From NCBI GenBank assembly GCA_963755695.1, contig CAVWLB010000010.1, positions 558,001 to 622,000 on the forward strand: a stretch of DNA of 64,000 nucleotides. Direction: 5' to 3'. Below, piece after piece: positions 36,906 to 45,457 of this stretch (position 1 is its first letter; every line of letters starts with the position of its first letter). The stretch is from QHWT01 sp963755695. Lineage in GTDB: Bacteria > Acidobacteriota > Vicinamibacteria > Vicinamibacterales > 2-12-FULL-66-21. Position numbers and translations under genes: made by a program. The notes beneath the pieces are model-generated. The model ran no database searches. It saw only the letters and a list, made by a program, of their open reading frames with translations, and was not told where the DNA came from.

Positions 36906-37724
36906 ATGCCGGATCCGCTGCGCCACGAAGAGGACTTGCTCGCCTCAGAAACGGGTCGCGAGACGCGCATCGAGGAGCTCCTCCTCGCTGGTCTCGATCA
37001 TTACTTCAACGGCCAGCACGAGCTGGCGATCAGCGTGTGGACGCGCGTCCTGTTCCTGGACCGCAGCCACGCGCGCGCACGCGCGTACATCGAGCGCGCC
37101 CGGGGCGCCGTCGCCGAGCGGCATCGCGAAGGCGAGGAGCTGCTGCAGACCGGTGTCGCGGCGTTCGACCGCGGCGACGCGGTGGACGCGCGACGGCTGC
37201 TGAACTCGGCCGTCGAGCGGGGCATCTCTTCGGACGAAGCACTAGCGTTGCTGGATCGGCTCGATCGCCTCGCGCCGGTCGGCGATGCTGGCGGCGACAG
37301 CGCGCCGGTCCATCGCGAACGGACCGCACCCAAGGCCGGCGCGGACGCTCGCAAAGCCATTTCTCCGGCGACCCTGTTTCTCGTTCTGGCGATTGGACTT
37401 TTGAGTGGCGCTCTCGGCGTCATCGGGTGGAGCGGTCGCGACCTTCCTTGGCGACCCTCGTCCGGCCCCGCCGCTGTTGGTGCTGCCCCTCGATCGGAGT
37501 TGCTGCCGGTTCCATCTCCCGCGGAAGTCTCCCTTTCGCGTGCGCGGATCTACTATTCCAAGGGGCGCGTCCGCGACGCGCTGTCCGCGCTCGACGCGAT
37601 TCGCCCGGGCGATCCGGTTCGTCCTCAGGCTGACGAGTTACGGATCACGATCCAGCGTCAGCTGCTGGCGACGGTTCGCAACGGATCGCGCGCGGCTGCG
37701 ACGGGTGGTTCTTCCTCACGATGA
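36906..37724 (+). CDS. Membrane protein with TPR-like N-terminal domain
   Basis: The product (about 272 residues) begins with helical repeat segments (LLLAGLDHYFNGQHELAISV, then LLQTGVAAFDRGDAVDARRL), has one membrane segment (about residues 158-178, PATLFLVLAIGLLSGALGVI) and ends with another helical pair (ARIYYSKGRVRDALSALDAI). I prefer the ATG at 36906 because a TATAAT lies between it and the earlier ATG at 36873. Its stop overlaps the start of the zinc-ribbon/RDD gene (ATGA), so the two are coupled. The function is unknown. Confidence 0.7.
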   Translation: MPDPLRHEEDLLASETGRETRIEELLLAGLDHYFNGQHELAISVWTRVLFLDRSHARARAYIERARGAVAERHREGEELLQTGVAAFDRGDAVDARRLLNSAVERGISSDEALALLDRLDRLAPVGDAGGDSAPVHRERTAPKAGADARKAISPATLFLVLAIGLLSGALGVIGWSGRDLPWRPSSGPAAVGAAPRSELLPVPSPAEVSLSRARIYYSKGRVRDALSALDAIRPGDPVRPQADELRITIQRQLLATVRNGSRAAATGGSSSR

Positions 37725-38651
37725 AATGCCCGAAATGTCAGGTACATCAGCTTCGATAGCGGTGAGCGCTGTCGGAACTGCGGCTACGATTTTTCCCTCA
37801 GCGTCGACATCGAACCAGTGGAGCTTCCGATTCACGACGGCCGCGAGGCCGACGGTCCGCTGTCGGATTTCTCTCTCAACGAGCCCGACCCATCCAGGGA
37901 ATCCCCAGAGGCCATCGACGCGCCGATTGCCACGAACGCAGCCGCCGGCGAATCCGGTGGACGACCGAACACCAGCAGCTTCGACCTGCCCCTGTTCAAC
38001 GAGCGGGCCGCGAAAGACGATGAGCCGCTGGTCGCACCCGGGGCTACACCTCGGGCGCCGCTCGCGGTTCGGAAAACGAGCATCGCCGCGCCCAGGCCGC
38101 GTCCACGGCGCGACGACCCGAATCCCAGGCTTGCGCTCGAGACCGCAGAAATGCCGATTGTGCCGGAACATGCCTTTCCGGTTCCGGAATCACAGGAGAG
38201 CGTCGAGTCACCGATTGTCGAGGCCGGGTCGCTCGCGTCGCCGATCTCGCGGCTTGGCGCTGCCGCAATCGACGTCCTGATCCTCGGCGGCATCGATGCC
38301 ACGGTGTTGTACTTCACGCTCCGGATCTGTGAACTGTCGTTCGCCGAGATTGGGGCGCTGCCACTGGCGCCGCTGAGCGCCTTTCTGCTGTTGATGAACG
38401 GCGGGTACTTCGCGACCTTCGTGGCCGCGGGCGGCCAGACGATCGGAAAGATGGCTGCCGGGATTCGCGTGGTTCACGGAGCGTCCGAAGCGAACACGAT
38501 CGAGCGAGTATCGCTCGGTCATGCGATCGTCCGCGCGGCCGGGTATCTGGTCTCCGCGTTGCCGGTGGGGCTGGGCTTTCTGCCAGCCTTTCTGGGTGAC
38601 CGCCGCGCCCTGCACGATCGCCTGGCCGACACTCGCGTCGTGAAAGCGTGA
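37721..38651 (+). CDS. Zinc-ribbon protein with C-terminal RDD membrane domain (one frameshift)
   Basis: A start at 37721, overlapping the previous stop, gives MKCPKC; after correction of one extra base near 37743 the frame continues YISFDSGERCRNCGYDFSLS, completing a four-cysteine zinc ribbon. A long charged Pro/Ala-rich linker follows. The C-terminal RDD domain (SRLGAAAIDVLILGGIDATV, then GGQTIGKMAAGIRVVHG) has about three membrane segments. RDD proteins are membrane proteins of varied, mostly unknown function. The stop overlaps the pgpA start (GTGA). Confidence 0.75.
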
Positions 38652-39112
38652 CGCGTCTCGCCGTTTTCGTCGCCACCGTCGGCTATTGCGGCTATTTTCC
38701 CATCGCGCCTGGAACTGTTGGCTCGGCAGCGGGTCTCGTCTTCTACCTCCTGGTATGGTGGAGCGAATCACCACTGGTCGAAGCAGGCTTGATTGCGTGC
38801 GTGTTCGCCGTGGGGGCGTGGGCGGGGACCCGCGCGGAGCGCTACTTCGGCGGCATCGATCCCGGCCCGGTGGTCATCGACGAAGTGCTCGGGATGTTGA
38901 TCACCCTCGCCTTCATTCCCGTCGGCTGGTCCGCGGCGCTTGCCGGGTTCTTCCTGTTCCGCATATTCGACATCGTCAAACCCTATCCGGCCGACCGCCT
39001 CGAGCGCCTGCACGGCGGTGTCGGCGTGATGGCCGACGATGCGATGGCGGCGGTTTACGCGAACGTCAGCCTGCGCCTCTTGATCTGGCTGCTGCCTTCG
39101 TGGATTCATTGA
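38648..39112 (+). CDS. pgpA: Phosphatidylglycerophosphatase A
   Basis: PgpA removes phosphate from phosphatidylglycerophosphate to form phosphatidylglycerol. The 154-residue membrane protein shows the family segments GYFPIAPGTVGSAAGL, then DPGPVVIDEVLGMLITL and FFLFRIFDIVKPYPADRLE. It starts with GTG, coupled to the upstream RDD gene, and cinA starts four bases after its stop. It fits with plsY and gpsA, the other phospholipid genes of the neighbourhood. Confidence 0.93.
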   Translation: MTRLAVFVATVGYCGYFPIAPGTVGSAAGLVFYLLVWWSESPLVEAGLIACVFAVGAWAGTRAERYFGGIDPGPVVIDEVLGMLITLAFIPVGWSAALAGFFLFRIFDIVKPYPADRLERLHGGVGVMADDAMAAVYANVSLRLLIWLLPSWIH

Positions 39113-39115
39113 GGC

Positions 39116-40381
39116 ATGCTTGGAGCCTCGCCGCTCCGCACGGCCGAAATAATTGCGGTCGGTTCGGAGTTGCTCGGGACGGCGCGCCTCGACACCAACT
39201 CGCTCGTCCTCACTGAACAGCTGGCGGCCCTCGGGATAGAAGTGCTTACCAAGCACGTCGTGGGCGACCATCGCGAAACCCTCGCGCGGGTCTTCAAAGA
39301 GGCCCGCGCCCGCGCCGATTTGATCGTCTTCACCGGCGGACTGGGCCCGACCGACGATGATCTGACGCGAGAAGTCGTGGCCGACGTGCTCGGGCGCGCG
39401 ATGGACGTCGACGAGGCGATCGTCGAGAAGATTCGCGCGCGGTTCGCACGACGCGGGATGAAGATGCCCGAGGTGAATCGCCGCCAGGCGCAGGTACCTC
39501 GCGGGGCGGTCGTCCTCGACAACCCGAACGGCACCGCGCCGGGTCTTTCGATCGAAGACGGCGAGCGCCTGATCGTGCTGCTGCCAGGCCCGCCGCGAGA
39601 AATGAAACCGATGTTCGCGGGTCTGTGCGGAACACTCGCGGTGCGGGCGGGGGCCGAGCGAATCTACACGGCGAGTCTCTTCATCACCGGCCGGTCCGAG
39701 TCGGACGTCGAACAGACCGTCCAGCCGATCTACTCGAAGTGGAGGGATGCCACGCCGCCGATCTCCACGACGATCCTCGCGGCGATGGGGCAAATCGAGC
39801 TGCACCTGTCGTTGCGATCGAGAGACGAATCGGCCGGGTCGGCCGCAATCGCACGTGCACGTGACGAACTGGCGCGTGCGCTCGGCGATGACGTCTACAG
39901 CACGGACGGCCGGATGATGCCGGAGGTCGTCGGCGATCTGTTGCGCGGGCGGCGTTACTGGCTTGCTGCCGCCGAGTCGTGCACGGGCGGCCTCTTGCTG
40001 TCGCGGCTGACCGACGTGCCCGGCAGCTCCGACTACGTGCACGGCGGCGTTGTCGCGTACGACAACGAGGCGAAGGTTGCCTGGCTGGACGTGCCGCGTG
40101 ATCTGCTGGCACAGCATGGCGCCGTGAGTGAGCCGGTCGCAACGGCGATGGCCGAAGGGATTCGTGCGCGAACCGGCGCGGATGTCGCCGTCGGAATCAC
40201 GGGAATCGCCGGTCCGGGGGGCGGCACGCCGGAGAAGCCGGTTGGAACCGTGGTCATCGCCGTGATTGTGCCCGGACGCGCCGCCCACGTACGGACCTAC
40301 TCGTTCGTGGGTGGGCGCGACATGGTGAAGTTTCAGTCGACGCAAGCCGCCCTCGATCGTCTGCGGCGGATGATTGCTTGA
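39116..40381 (+). CDS. cinA: CinA-family protein (nicotinamide-nucleotide amidohydrolase)
   Basis: The 421-residue protein combines an N-terminal MoCF-type domain (AEIIAVGSELLGTARLDTNS, then FTGGLGPTDDDLTREVVAD) with a C-terminal PncC-type deamidase domain (AAAESCTGGLLLSRLTDVPG, ending with GITGIAGPGGGTPEKPVGTV). The enzyme converts NMN to NaMN in the pyridine nucleotide cycle and is related to the competence-inducible proteins of Gram-positive bacteria. Its stop shares one base with the thpR start. Confidence 0.93.
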   Translation: MLGASPLRTAEIIAVGSELLGTARLDTNSLVLTEQLAALGIEVLTKHVVGDHRETLARVFKEARARADLIVFTGGLGPTDDDLTREVVADVLGRAMDVDEAIVEKIRARFARRGMKMPEVNRRQAQVPRGAVVLDNPNGTAPGLSIEDGERLIVLLPGPPREMKPMFAGLCGTLAVRAGAERIYTASLFITGRSESDVEQTVQPIYSKWRDATPPISTTILAAMGQIELHLSLRSRDESAGSAAIARARDELARALGDDVYSTDGRMMPEVVGDLLRGRRYWLAAAESCTGGLLLSRLTDVPGSSDYVHGGVVAYDNEAKVAWLDVPRDLLAQHGAVSEPVATAMAEGIRARTGADVAVGITGIAGPGGGTPEKPVGTVVIAVIVPGRAAHVRTYSFVGGRDMVKFQSTQAALDRLRRMIA

Positions 40382-40959
40382 TGCGTCTGTTTGTGGCCGT
40401 GGAGCTCGATGAAGCGGTACGAACCACGGCCGGACGCGTGGCGTCTGATCTCCGAGAGCGGCTTCGACGAACCGGGCTCGACGCCCGCTGGGTCGCGTCC
40501 GAGAATCTGCATCTGACCCTGGTCTTCATTGGGCAGGTCGACGACCAGGCGGCCGCGCCGTTCGTCGCCACAGTGCAACGGCCGTTTGCCGTGAGACCGT
40601 TCTGGCTTCGACTCGGTCACTGCGGCGTGTTTCCTCCCTCCGGCCCCGCTCGTGTGATTTGGATCGGTCTTGCGGACGGTGGAGATGTGCTCCGTCAGGT
40701 GCAAGAGGAAGTCGTGCGGCGCCTGCAACCGCTCGGGTTCGAGCCCGAACGCCGACCGTTCAGCGCGCATCTGACGATTGCACGGGTGAGAGATCTGCCA
40801 CGCGCGTCCGCGCGAGAGGCGCGGGCGATCGTCACCGCGATGAGCGTTCCTGTCACGAGTTGTCTCGTTACCCGCGTCACGCTGTTTCGGAGTCACCTGT
40901 CGCCCAAAGGGTCGCGGTACGAAGCGCTGGGGCACGGATTACTGGCTCATGGCTCATGA
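40381..40959 (+). CDS. thpR: RNA 2',3'-cyclic phosphodiesterase (2H family)
   Basis: ThpR (also called LigT) hydrolyses 2',3'-cyclic phosphate ends of RNA. Both histidine motifs of the 2H superfamily are present, HLTLVF near residue 43 and HLTIAR near residue 130. The product is 192 residues from the ATG at 40381, which overlaps the cinA stop by one base. Length is typical. Confidence 0.9.
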   Translation: MRLFVAVELDEAVRTTAGRVASDLRERLRRTGLDARWVASENLHLTLVFIGQVDDQAAAPFVATVQRPFAVRPFWLRLGHCGVFPPSGPARVIWIGLADGGDVLRQVQEEVVRRLQPLGFEPERRPFSAHLTIARVRDLPRASAREARAIVTAMSVPVTSCLVTRVTLFRSHLSPKGSRYEALGHGLLAHGS

Positions 40960-41052
40960 CTCAGGACTCATGGCGGCTCCCGGCATGAGCCGCATTCAGC
41001 CTTGAGCCACCTTGAGCCACCTTGAGCCATGAGCCTTCTAAGCCCTAAGCCG
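40957..41052. repeat. Repeat array, CTCAGGACT/GAGCC family
   Basis: CTCATGGCTCATGACTCAGG and GACTCATGG are followed by complementary CATGAGCC and TTGAGCCACCTTGAGCCACC. It ends about 22 bases before the plsY start and leaves no room for an ordinary ribosome-binding site except in CCTCC-rich sequence. Confidence 0.75.
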
Positions 41053-41074
41053 ACCTGTTGTACCCTCCTCTGTT

Positions 41075-41659
41075 GTGCTCACCTGGATCCTGTTCGGCTA
41101 CGCGCTCGGCTCGGTGCCGTTCGCATTCCTGCTGGCCAGGCGTGCGGGCATCGACGTACGCGTCGCGGGCAGCGGAAATGTGGGAGCCGCGAACGTATTG
41201 AGGACGAGCGGTGCGCCGCTTGGCGTCGCGGTGATGGCTCTGGACATCACAAAGGGCGTTGCTAGCGTCTGGACAGCGTACGCCGCCGCCGGCACCGTCG
41301 ACGCGATGGCGGCGGCTGGCGCTGGGGCCATCGTCGGTCACATCTATCCGGTCTGGCTTCGTTTCCATGGCGGCAAGGGTGTTGCCGTAGCGGCAGGCGT
41401 TTTCAGCGTGCTCGCGCCCATTGCCGCGGCGGCGGCGGCGGCGGTGTTTCTGGCAATTGTCTCGCTCACGCGTCTGGTCTCGCTGGGATCGGTTGCCGCG
41501 ACGGTCACGCTGCCGTCGATTGCGCTGTTGTCGGGCGCGCCGCCGCAAGTGCTCATTGCTGCGGTCGGAGCCGCCGCGCTGATCCTCTTTCGCCATCGCG
41601 CGAACCTGGGACGCCTGCTTCGTGGGACCGAGCGCCGCATGGGTGAGCCGGCGAGATGA
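41075..41659 (+). CDS. plsY: Glycerol-3-phosphate acyltransferase PlsY
   Basis: PlsY acylates glycerol-3-phosphate from acyl-phosphate, the first step of phospholipid synthesis. The 194-residue membrane protein has the three conserved loops, GSVPFAFLLAR, GSGNVGAANVLRTSG and HGGKGVAVAAG. It starts with GTG and overlaps gpsA by four bases (ATGA), linking substrate supply and use. The upstream spacer is a repeat array. Confidence 0.95.
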   Translation: MLTWILFGYALGSVPFAFLLARRAGIDVRVAGSGNVGAANVLRTSGAPLGVAVMALDITKGVASVWTAYAAAGTVDAMAAAGAGAIVGHIYPVWLRFHGGKGVAVAAGVFSVLAPIAAAAAAAVFLAIVSLTRLVSLGSVAATVTLPSIALLSGAPPQVLIAAVGAAALILFRHRANLGRLLRGTERRMGEPAR

Positions 41660-42660
41660 CCGAGTGCATTGCCGTGCTCGGCGCCGGAAGCTGGGGTACG
41701 GCTCTCGCCAACCACTGCGCCCGTGTTGGTCACGACGTGCATCTCTGGGGTCGCGAACCGGCTCTCGTCGAGGAGATCGCGGACGCGCGCGAGAACCCCC
41801 GCTACTTGCCGGGAATCGGGCTATCGAAGGCGATCGCCATCACGTCGTCGATCGAGACGGCTCTCGACGGCGCCGCCATGGTGATTGCGGCGATCCCCTC
41901 GCACGGCATGCGCGGCGTGTTGCGCCGCGCCGCCTCGGCGGTCGGCCGGAACGCGGTACTTGTGAGCGCCACCAAGGGGCTTGAAACCGACTCGCTCGAC
42001 CGCATGTCTCAAGTCATAGGCGGCGAGTTGGGTACGGAGCGCGCCATCGTCGTTCTGTCAGGTCCCAGCTTTGCCGCGGAAGTCGCGCGCGGTCTGCCGA
42101 CCGCGGTTGTCGCCGCGTCGACCGATCCGAAGGCGGCCGGTCGTGTGCAGGAAGCGTTGAAGGGACCCACGTTCCGTGTCTACGCGACCGACGACGTGCC
42201 CGGGGTCGAGTTTGGCGGAGCATTGAAGAACGTGATCGCGATTGCTGCCGGGGCGGTCGAAGGATTGGGGCTGGGCCACAATGCGATGGCGGCGCTGATC
42301 ACCCGGGGTCTGGTCGAAATGTCGCGGCTCGCGTGTGCGGAGGGTTCGAGGCGTGACACGTTGAGCGGCCTCAGCGGCCTTGGAGACCTGGTGCTCACGT
42401 GCACCGGAGATCTGAGCCGCAACCGCCGCGTCGGCATCGAGCTCGGGCGCGGGCGCTCGCTCGACGACATCCTCTCGCACATGCGGATGGTGGCCGAGGG
42501 CATCCGCACGACGCGCGCCGCGCTCGCGCTTGGGGCACGTCACGGTGTGGAGCTCCCGATTGCCGCGCAAATGGCGGCGGTGCTCGACGGCCACACGTCG
42601 CCGAAGGACGCCGTCGAGGCCCTTATGCTTCGACGTCAGCGCCAGGAGCTCGACGGTTGA
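41656..42660 (+). CDS. gpsA: Glycerol-3-phosphate dehydrogenase (NAD(P)+)
   Basis: GpsA makes glycerol-3-phosphate from dihydroxyacetone phosphate, feeding PlsY. The 334-residue protein has the Rossmann motif VLGAGSWGTALANHCA, the segment LSGPSFAAEVARGLPTAV, the catalytic-lysine segment FGGALKNVIAIAAGA and GLSGLGDLVLTCTGDLSRN. Length is usual. It is translationally coupled to plsY. Confidence 0.96.
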   Translation: MTECIAVLGAGSWGTALANHCARVGHDVHLWGREPALVEEIADARENPRYLPGIGLSKAIAITSSIETALDGAAMVIAAIPSHGMRGVLRRAASAVGRNAVLVSATKGLETDSLDRMSQVIGGELGTERAIVVLSGPSFAAEVARGLPTAVVAASTDPKAAGRVQEALKGPTFRVYATDDVPGVEFGGALKNVIAIAAGAVEGLGLGHNAMAALITRGLVEMSRLACAEGSRRDTLSGLSGLGDLVLTCTGDLSRNRRVGIELGRGRSLDDILSHMRMVAEGIRTTRAALALGARHGVELPIAAQMAAVLDGHTSPKDAVEALMLRRQRQELDG

Positions 42661-42661
42661 T

Positions 42662-42800
42662 GAAGGTCGGACCACGAACCTCGAGCCTCGGCCCTCGGAT
42701 CTGAGACCTCGGATCTCGGACCTCGGACCTCGGACCTGAGATTCTCGGACCTCGGACCTCGGACCTCGGGTTGCGAACCTCGGACCTCGGATCTCGGACC
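42662..42800. repeat. CTCGGACC tandem repeat array
   Basis: About 14 degenerate copies of an 8-base word CTCGGACC (variants CTCGGATC, CTGAGACC) fill the gap after gpsA, mostly in one orientation. It is the most nearly homogeneous of the short arrays. No gene is visible. Confidence 0.85.
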
Positions 42801-42837
42801 TTCCGCCTCCGCCGCGAAGCGGCTACGGCGGACAAGC
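42801..42837. repeat. Dispersed 36-bp element, copy 2
   Basis: It matches the reverse complement of 25511-25547 at about 34 of 36 bases and contains the palindromic core CCGCGAAGCGG. It ends 16 bases before the ftsY start. Confidence 0.75.
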
Positions 42838-42853
42838 GGACCTCGATAGCAAT

Positions 42854-43777
42854 ATGGGCTTTTTCGACAAGATCAAACAATCACTGACGCGAACGAAGGA
42901 GCAGTTCGTCGAGCGGTTCGAAGAGATCGTCCGCAGCGCCGACGCGCCGGCGCAACAAAGTCGGCCGGTTGACATCGAGACACTCGATGCTCTCGAGGAA
43001 GCGCTGATCTCAGCCGACGTCGGCGTCGCCGCGACCGATCAAATCGTCAGCGCGGTGCGTCAGCGACGGACGCGGGGGGAGTCGCTGCGCGATCTCGTGA
43101 AGGGAGAGATTCTTTCCATTCTTCGCGATGCTGAGCATCCAGCCTCGAATGGCAAGACGCCGCACGTCGTGCTCATCGTCGGCGTTAACGGCACCGGCAA
43201 GACCACGACGGTCGGGAAGCTTGCGCGGTTCATCAAAGAGTCGGGGAAGGTGCCGCTGATTTGCGCGGCTGACACGTTTCGTGCGGCCGCGGTCGAGCAG
43301 TTGCAGGTCTGGGCCACGCGCGCCGGAGTGGATTTCATTCGAGCACAGGCCGGTGCGGATCCCGCGGCGGTCGTCTTCGATGCGATTGCCGCCGGCAAGG
43401 CGCGCGGACGGGATGTCGTGCTGGTCGACACCGCCGGCCGCCTGCATACTCGCGTGAACCTGATGGCGGAGCTGGAGAAAATCCGACGCATCGCGTCGCG
43501 CGAGATCGAAGGAGCACCGCACGAAGTCCTGCTCGTTCTCGACGCCACCGTCGGACAGAACGGCCTGAACCAGGCGCGCGAGTTCATGGACGTCGCTGGC
43601 GTGAACGGCATCGTCCTCACCAAGCTCGATGGCACGGCGAAGGGGGGGATTGCCGTCGCCATCGCGCACGACCTCAAGCTGCCGATTCGCTATGTCGGCG
43701 TGGGAGAAGGCATCGACGATCTCGTCCCTTTCTCGCCCGAGGAATACGTCAACGCGCTCTTCGAAGAGAAATGGTAG
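42854..43777 (+). CDS. ftsY: Signal recognition particle receptor FtsY
   Basis: FtsY docks SRP-ribosome complexes at the membrane. The 307-residue protein consists almost only of the NG domain: G1 GVNGTGKTTTVGKLA, DTFRAAAVEQLQVWA, DTAGRLHTRVNLMAEL and G4 TKLDGTAKGG. The acidic A domain of E. coli FtsY is missing; only a short amphipathic N-terminus (MGFFDKIKQSLTRTKEQF) remains, which suffices for membrane contact in other bacteria. ribD starts within its last codons. Confidence 0.96.
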   Translation: MGFFDKIKQSLTRTKEQFVERFEEIVRSADAPAQQSRPVDIETLDALEEALISADVGVAATDQIVSAVRQRRTRGESLRDLVKGEILSILRDAEHPASNGKTPHVVLIVGVNGTGKTTTVGKLARFIKESGKVPLICAADTFRAAAVEQLQVWATRAGVDFIRAQAGADPAAVVFDAIAAGKARGRDVVLVDTAGRLHTRVNLMAELEKIRRIASREIEGAPHEVLLVLDATVGQNGLNQAREFMDVAGVNGIVLTKLDGTAKGGIAVAIAHDLKLPIRYVGVGEGIDDLVPFSPEEYVNALFEEKW

Positions 43778-44859
43778 AACGCGACGACTACTACATGCGG
43801 AAGGCGATCGCGACCGCCGAGCGTGGCCGCGGCCGCACGAACCCCAACCCGATGGTCGGCGCCCTGGTGGTGAACGACGAAGGGGTGATCGTGGGCCGCG
43901 GACGCCACGAGGTGGCCGGCGGACCTCACGCCGAAGTGAACGCGCTCCGTGATGCAGGCGAGCGTGCTCGCGGTGCGACGCTCTACTGCACGCTCGAGCC
44001 TTGCAGTCATACCGGGCGGACCGGTCCATGCGCACCGGCAGTGGCCGGCGCCGGGATTCGTCGGGTCGTGATCGCGCTCGAAGATCCGAATCCGTTGGTG
44101 AATGGCCGCGGCCTCGCGTATCTGCGCGAGCGCGGCATCGAGACGCTGATCGGCGTCGGTCGGGAGGAGGCGGAACGGCAGAACGAAGCGTTCCTCACCG
44201 TCATGCGACGGCAGCGGCCGCTGGTGATTGTGAAGGTGGCCTTGAGCCTCGATGGTTGCATTGCGGCGGCGCCCGGGGTGCGCACCCCCCTCACGGGGGC
44301 GGTCGCCAACCGCGCAATCCAGCGTCAGCGCGCCGAGGTCGACGCAATTGCCGTGGGATCGGGAACCATCCTGGCTGATGACCCGATGCTGACCGCCCGC
44401 GGGGTATATCGTGCTCGTCCCCTCGTCCGCGTCGTCTTCGATCGTCGGCTGCGGATGCTGACGACCGCCCGACTGCTCTCGACGCTCGACAGCGGGCCGG
44501 TCATAATCGTAGGGAGCGAGCGCGTTTGCGCCGAGAAGCCGGAGGCCGTCGAACAACTGTCGAAGGCAGGTGCCCGCGTTATCACCCCCGCCGGAGACAT
44601 CGGCTCTGCGATTGCGGCGCTGAGGGATTTCGAGGTGACCTCCGTCGTGCTCGAAGGTGGCGCTACTCTCCACGCAGCCGCCCTGCAGGCGGCGATCGTG
44701 GACGTCGTCAACGCGTATATCACCCCGCACGTCCTCGGAGCCTCAGGACAAAAGTGGGTGGCGCCCCGCAGCTTTTCGCTCGGACAGCTGCAGGACCGTC
44801 GCGCGACCTGGCTCGGCGACGATGTGCTGGTGGAAGGACATGTTTACCGGTCTGGTTGA
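43771..44859 (+). CDS. ribD: Bifunctional riboflavin deaminase/reductase RibD
   Basis: RibD carries out the second and third steps of riboflavin synthesis. The N-terminal deaminase domain (about residues 1-145) has the zinc motifs GGPHAEVNAL and CTLEPCSHTGRTGPC. The C-terminal reductase domain (about 150-362) has VKVALSLDGCIAAAPG and VLEGGATLHAAAL. It overlaps ftsY by seven bases and ribE by twenty. No FMN riboswitch can precede it, since its start lies inside ftsY. Confidence 0.95.
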   Translation: MVERDDYYMRKAIATAERGRGRTNPNPMVGALVVNDEGVIVGRGRHEVAGGPHAEVNALRDAGERARGATLYCTLEPCSHTGRTGPCAPAVAGAGIRRVVIALEDPNPLVNGRGLAYLRERGIETLIGVGREEAERQNEAFLTVMRRQRPLVIVKVALSLDGCIAAAPGVRTPLTGAVANRAIQRQRAEVDAIAVGSGTILADDPMLTARGVYRARPLVRVVFDRRLRMLTTARLLSTLDSGPVIIVGSERVCAEKPEAVEQLSKAGARVITPAGDIGSAIAALRDFEVTSVVLEGGATLHAAALQAAIVDVVNAYITPHVLGASGQKWVAPRSFSLGQLQDRRATWLGDDVLVEGHVYRSG

Positions 44860-45457
44860 AACGGTCGGCGAGGTCATCGAGGTGAAGCCCACGACGGCGG
44901 GTTTCCGTCTGCACGTCAGGACCGATCTGGCTTCAGAACTGACCCCGGGCGACAGTCTCGCCGTGAATGGCGTGTGTCTCACCGTGGTCGCCGCGGACGA
45001 CGGCGGGGTGTACGCGGACGTGTCGCCCGAAACCGCTCGCGTGACCGCGCTCGGCGGGTTGCAGCGCGGATCGCAGCTGAATCTCGAGCGGCCGATGCGC
45101 GCCGACGCCCGCATTGGCGGACACTTCGTCCAGGGACACGTCGACGCCGCGGGGACGGTAGACGAGATTCGGCAGGAAGGCGAGTCGTGGTGGGTGACCA
45201 TCAGATTTCCCGCACCGCTTGCCGCATATATTGTCCGGAAGGGTTCGATTGCGGTTGACGGGATCAGCCTGACGGTCGCCGGGGTTGACGACAAGCGGTT
45301 CGACGTGCAGATCATCCCTTACACTTGGCAGCACACGAATCTGCGTAGCCTGAGAGTGAACGACCTCGTGAACCTCGAGTGTGACATTCTCGGCAAGTAC
45401 GTGCAGCGCGCGATGGAAGTGACGGCCCCGGGGCGTGTCGGGAAGGCGCAGTCATGA
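44840..45457 (+). CDS. ribE: Riboflavin synthase alpha subunit
   Basis: The enzyme dismutates two lumazine molecules into riboflavin. The 205-residue protein starts MFTGLVETVGEVIEV, the family signature, and contains two lumazine-binding barrels, each with a motif of the type NGVCLTVVA and DGISLTVAG. GGTGGAAGGAC lies before the ATG at 44840, within ribD. It overlaps ribBA by four bases (ATGA). Confidence 0.95.
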   Translation: MFTGLVETVGEVIEVKPTTAGFRLHVRTDLASELTPGDSLAVNGVCLTVVAADDGGVYADVSPETARVTALGGLQRGSQLNLERPMRADARIGGHFVQGHVDAAGTVDEIRQEGESWWVTIRFPAPLAAYIVRKGSIAVDGISLTVAGVDDKRFDVQIIPYTWQHTNLRSLRVNDLVNLECDILGKYVQRAMEVTAPGRVGKAQS

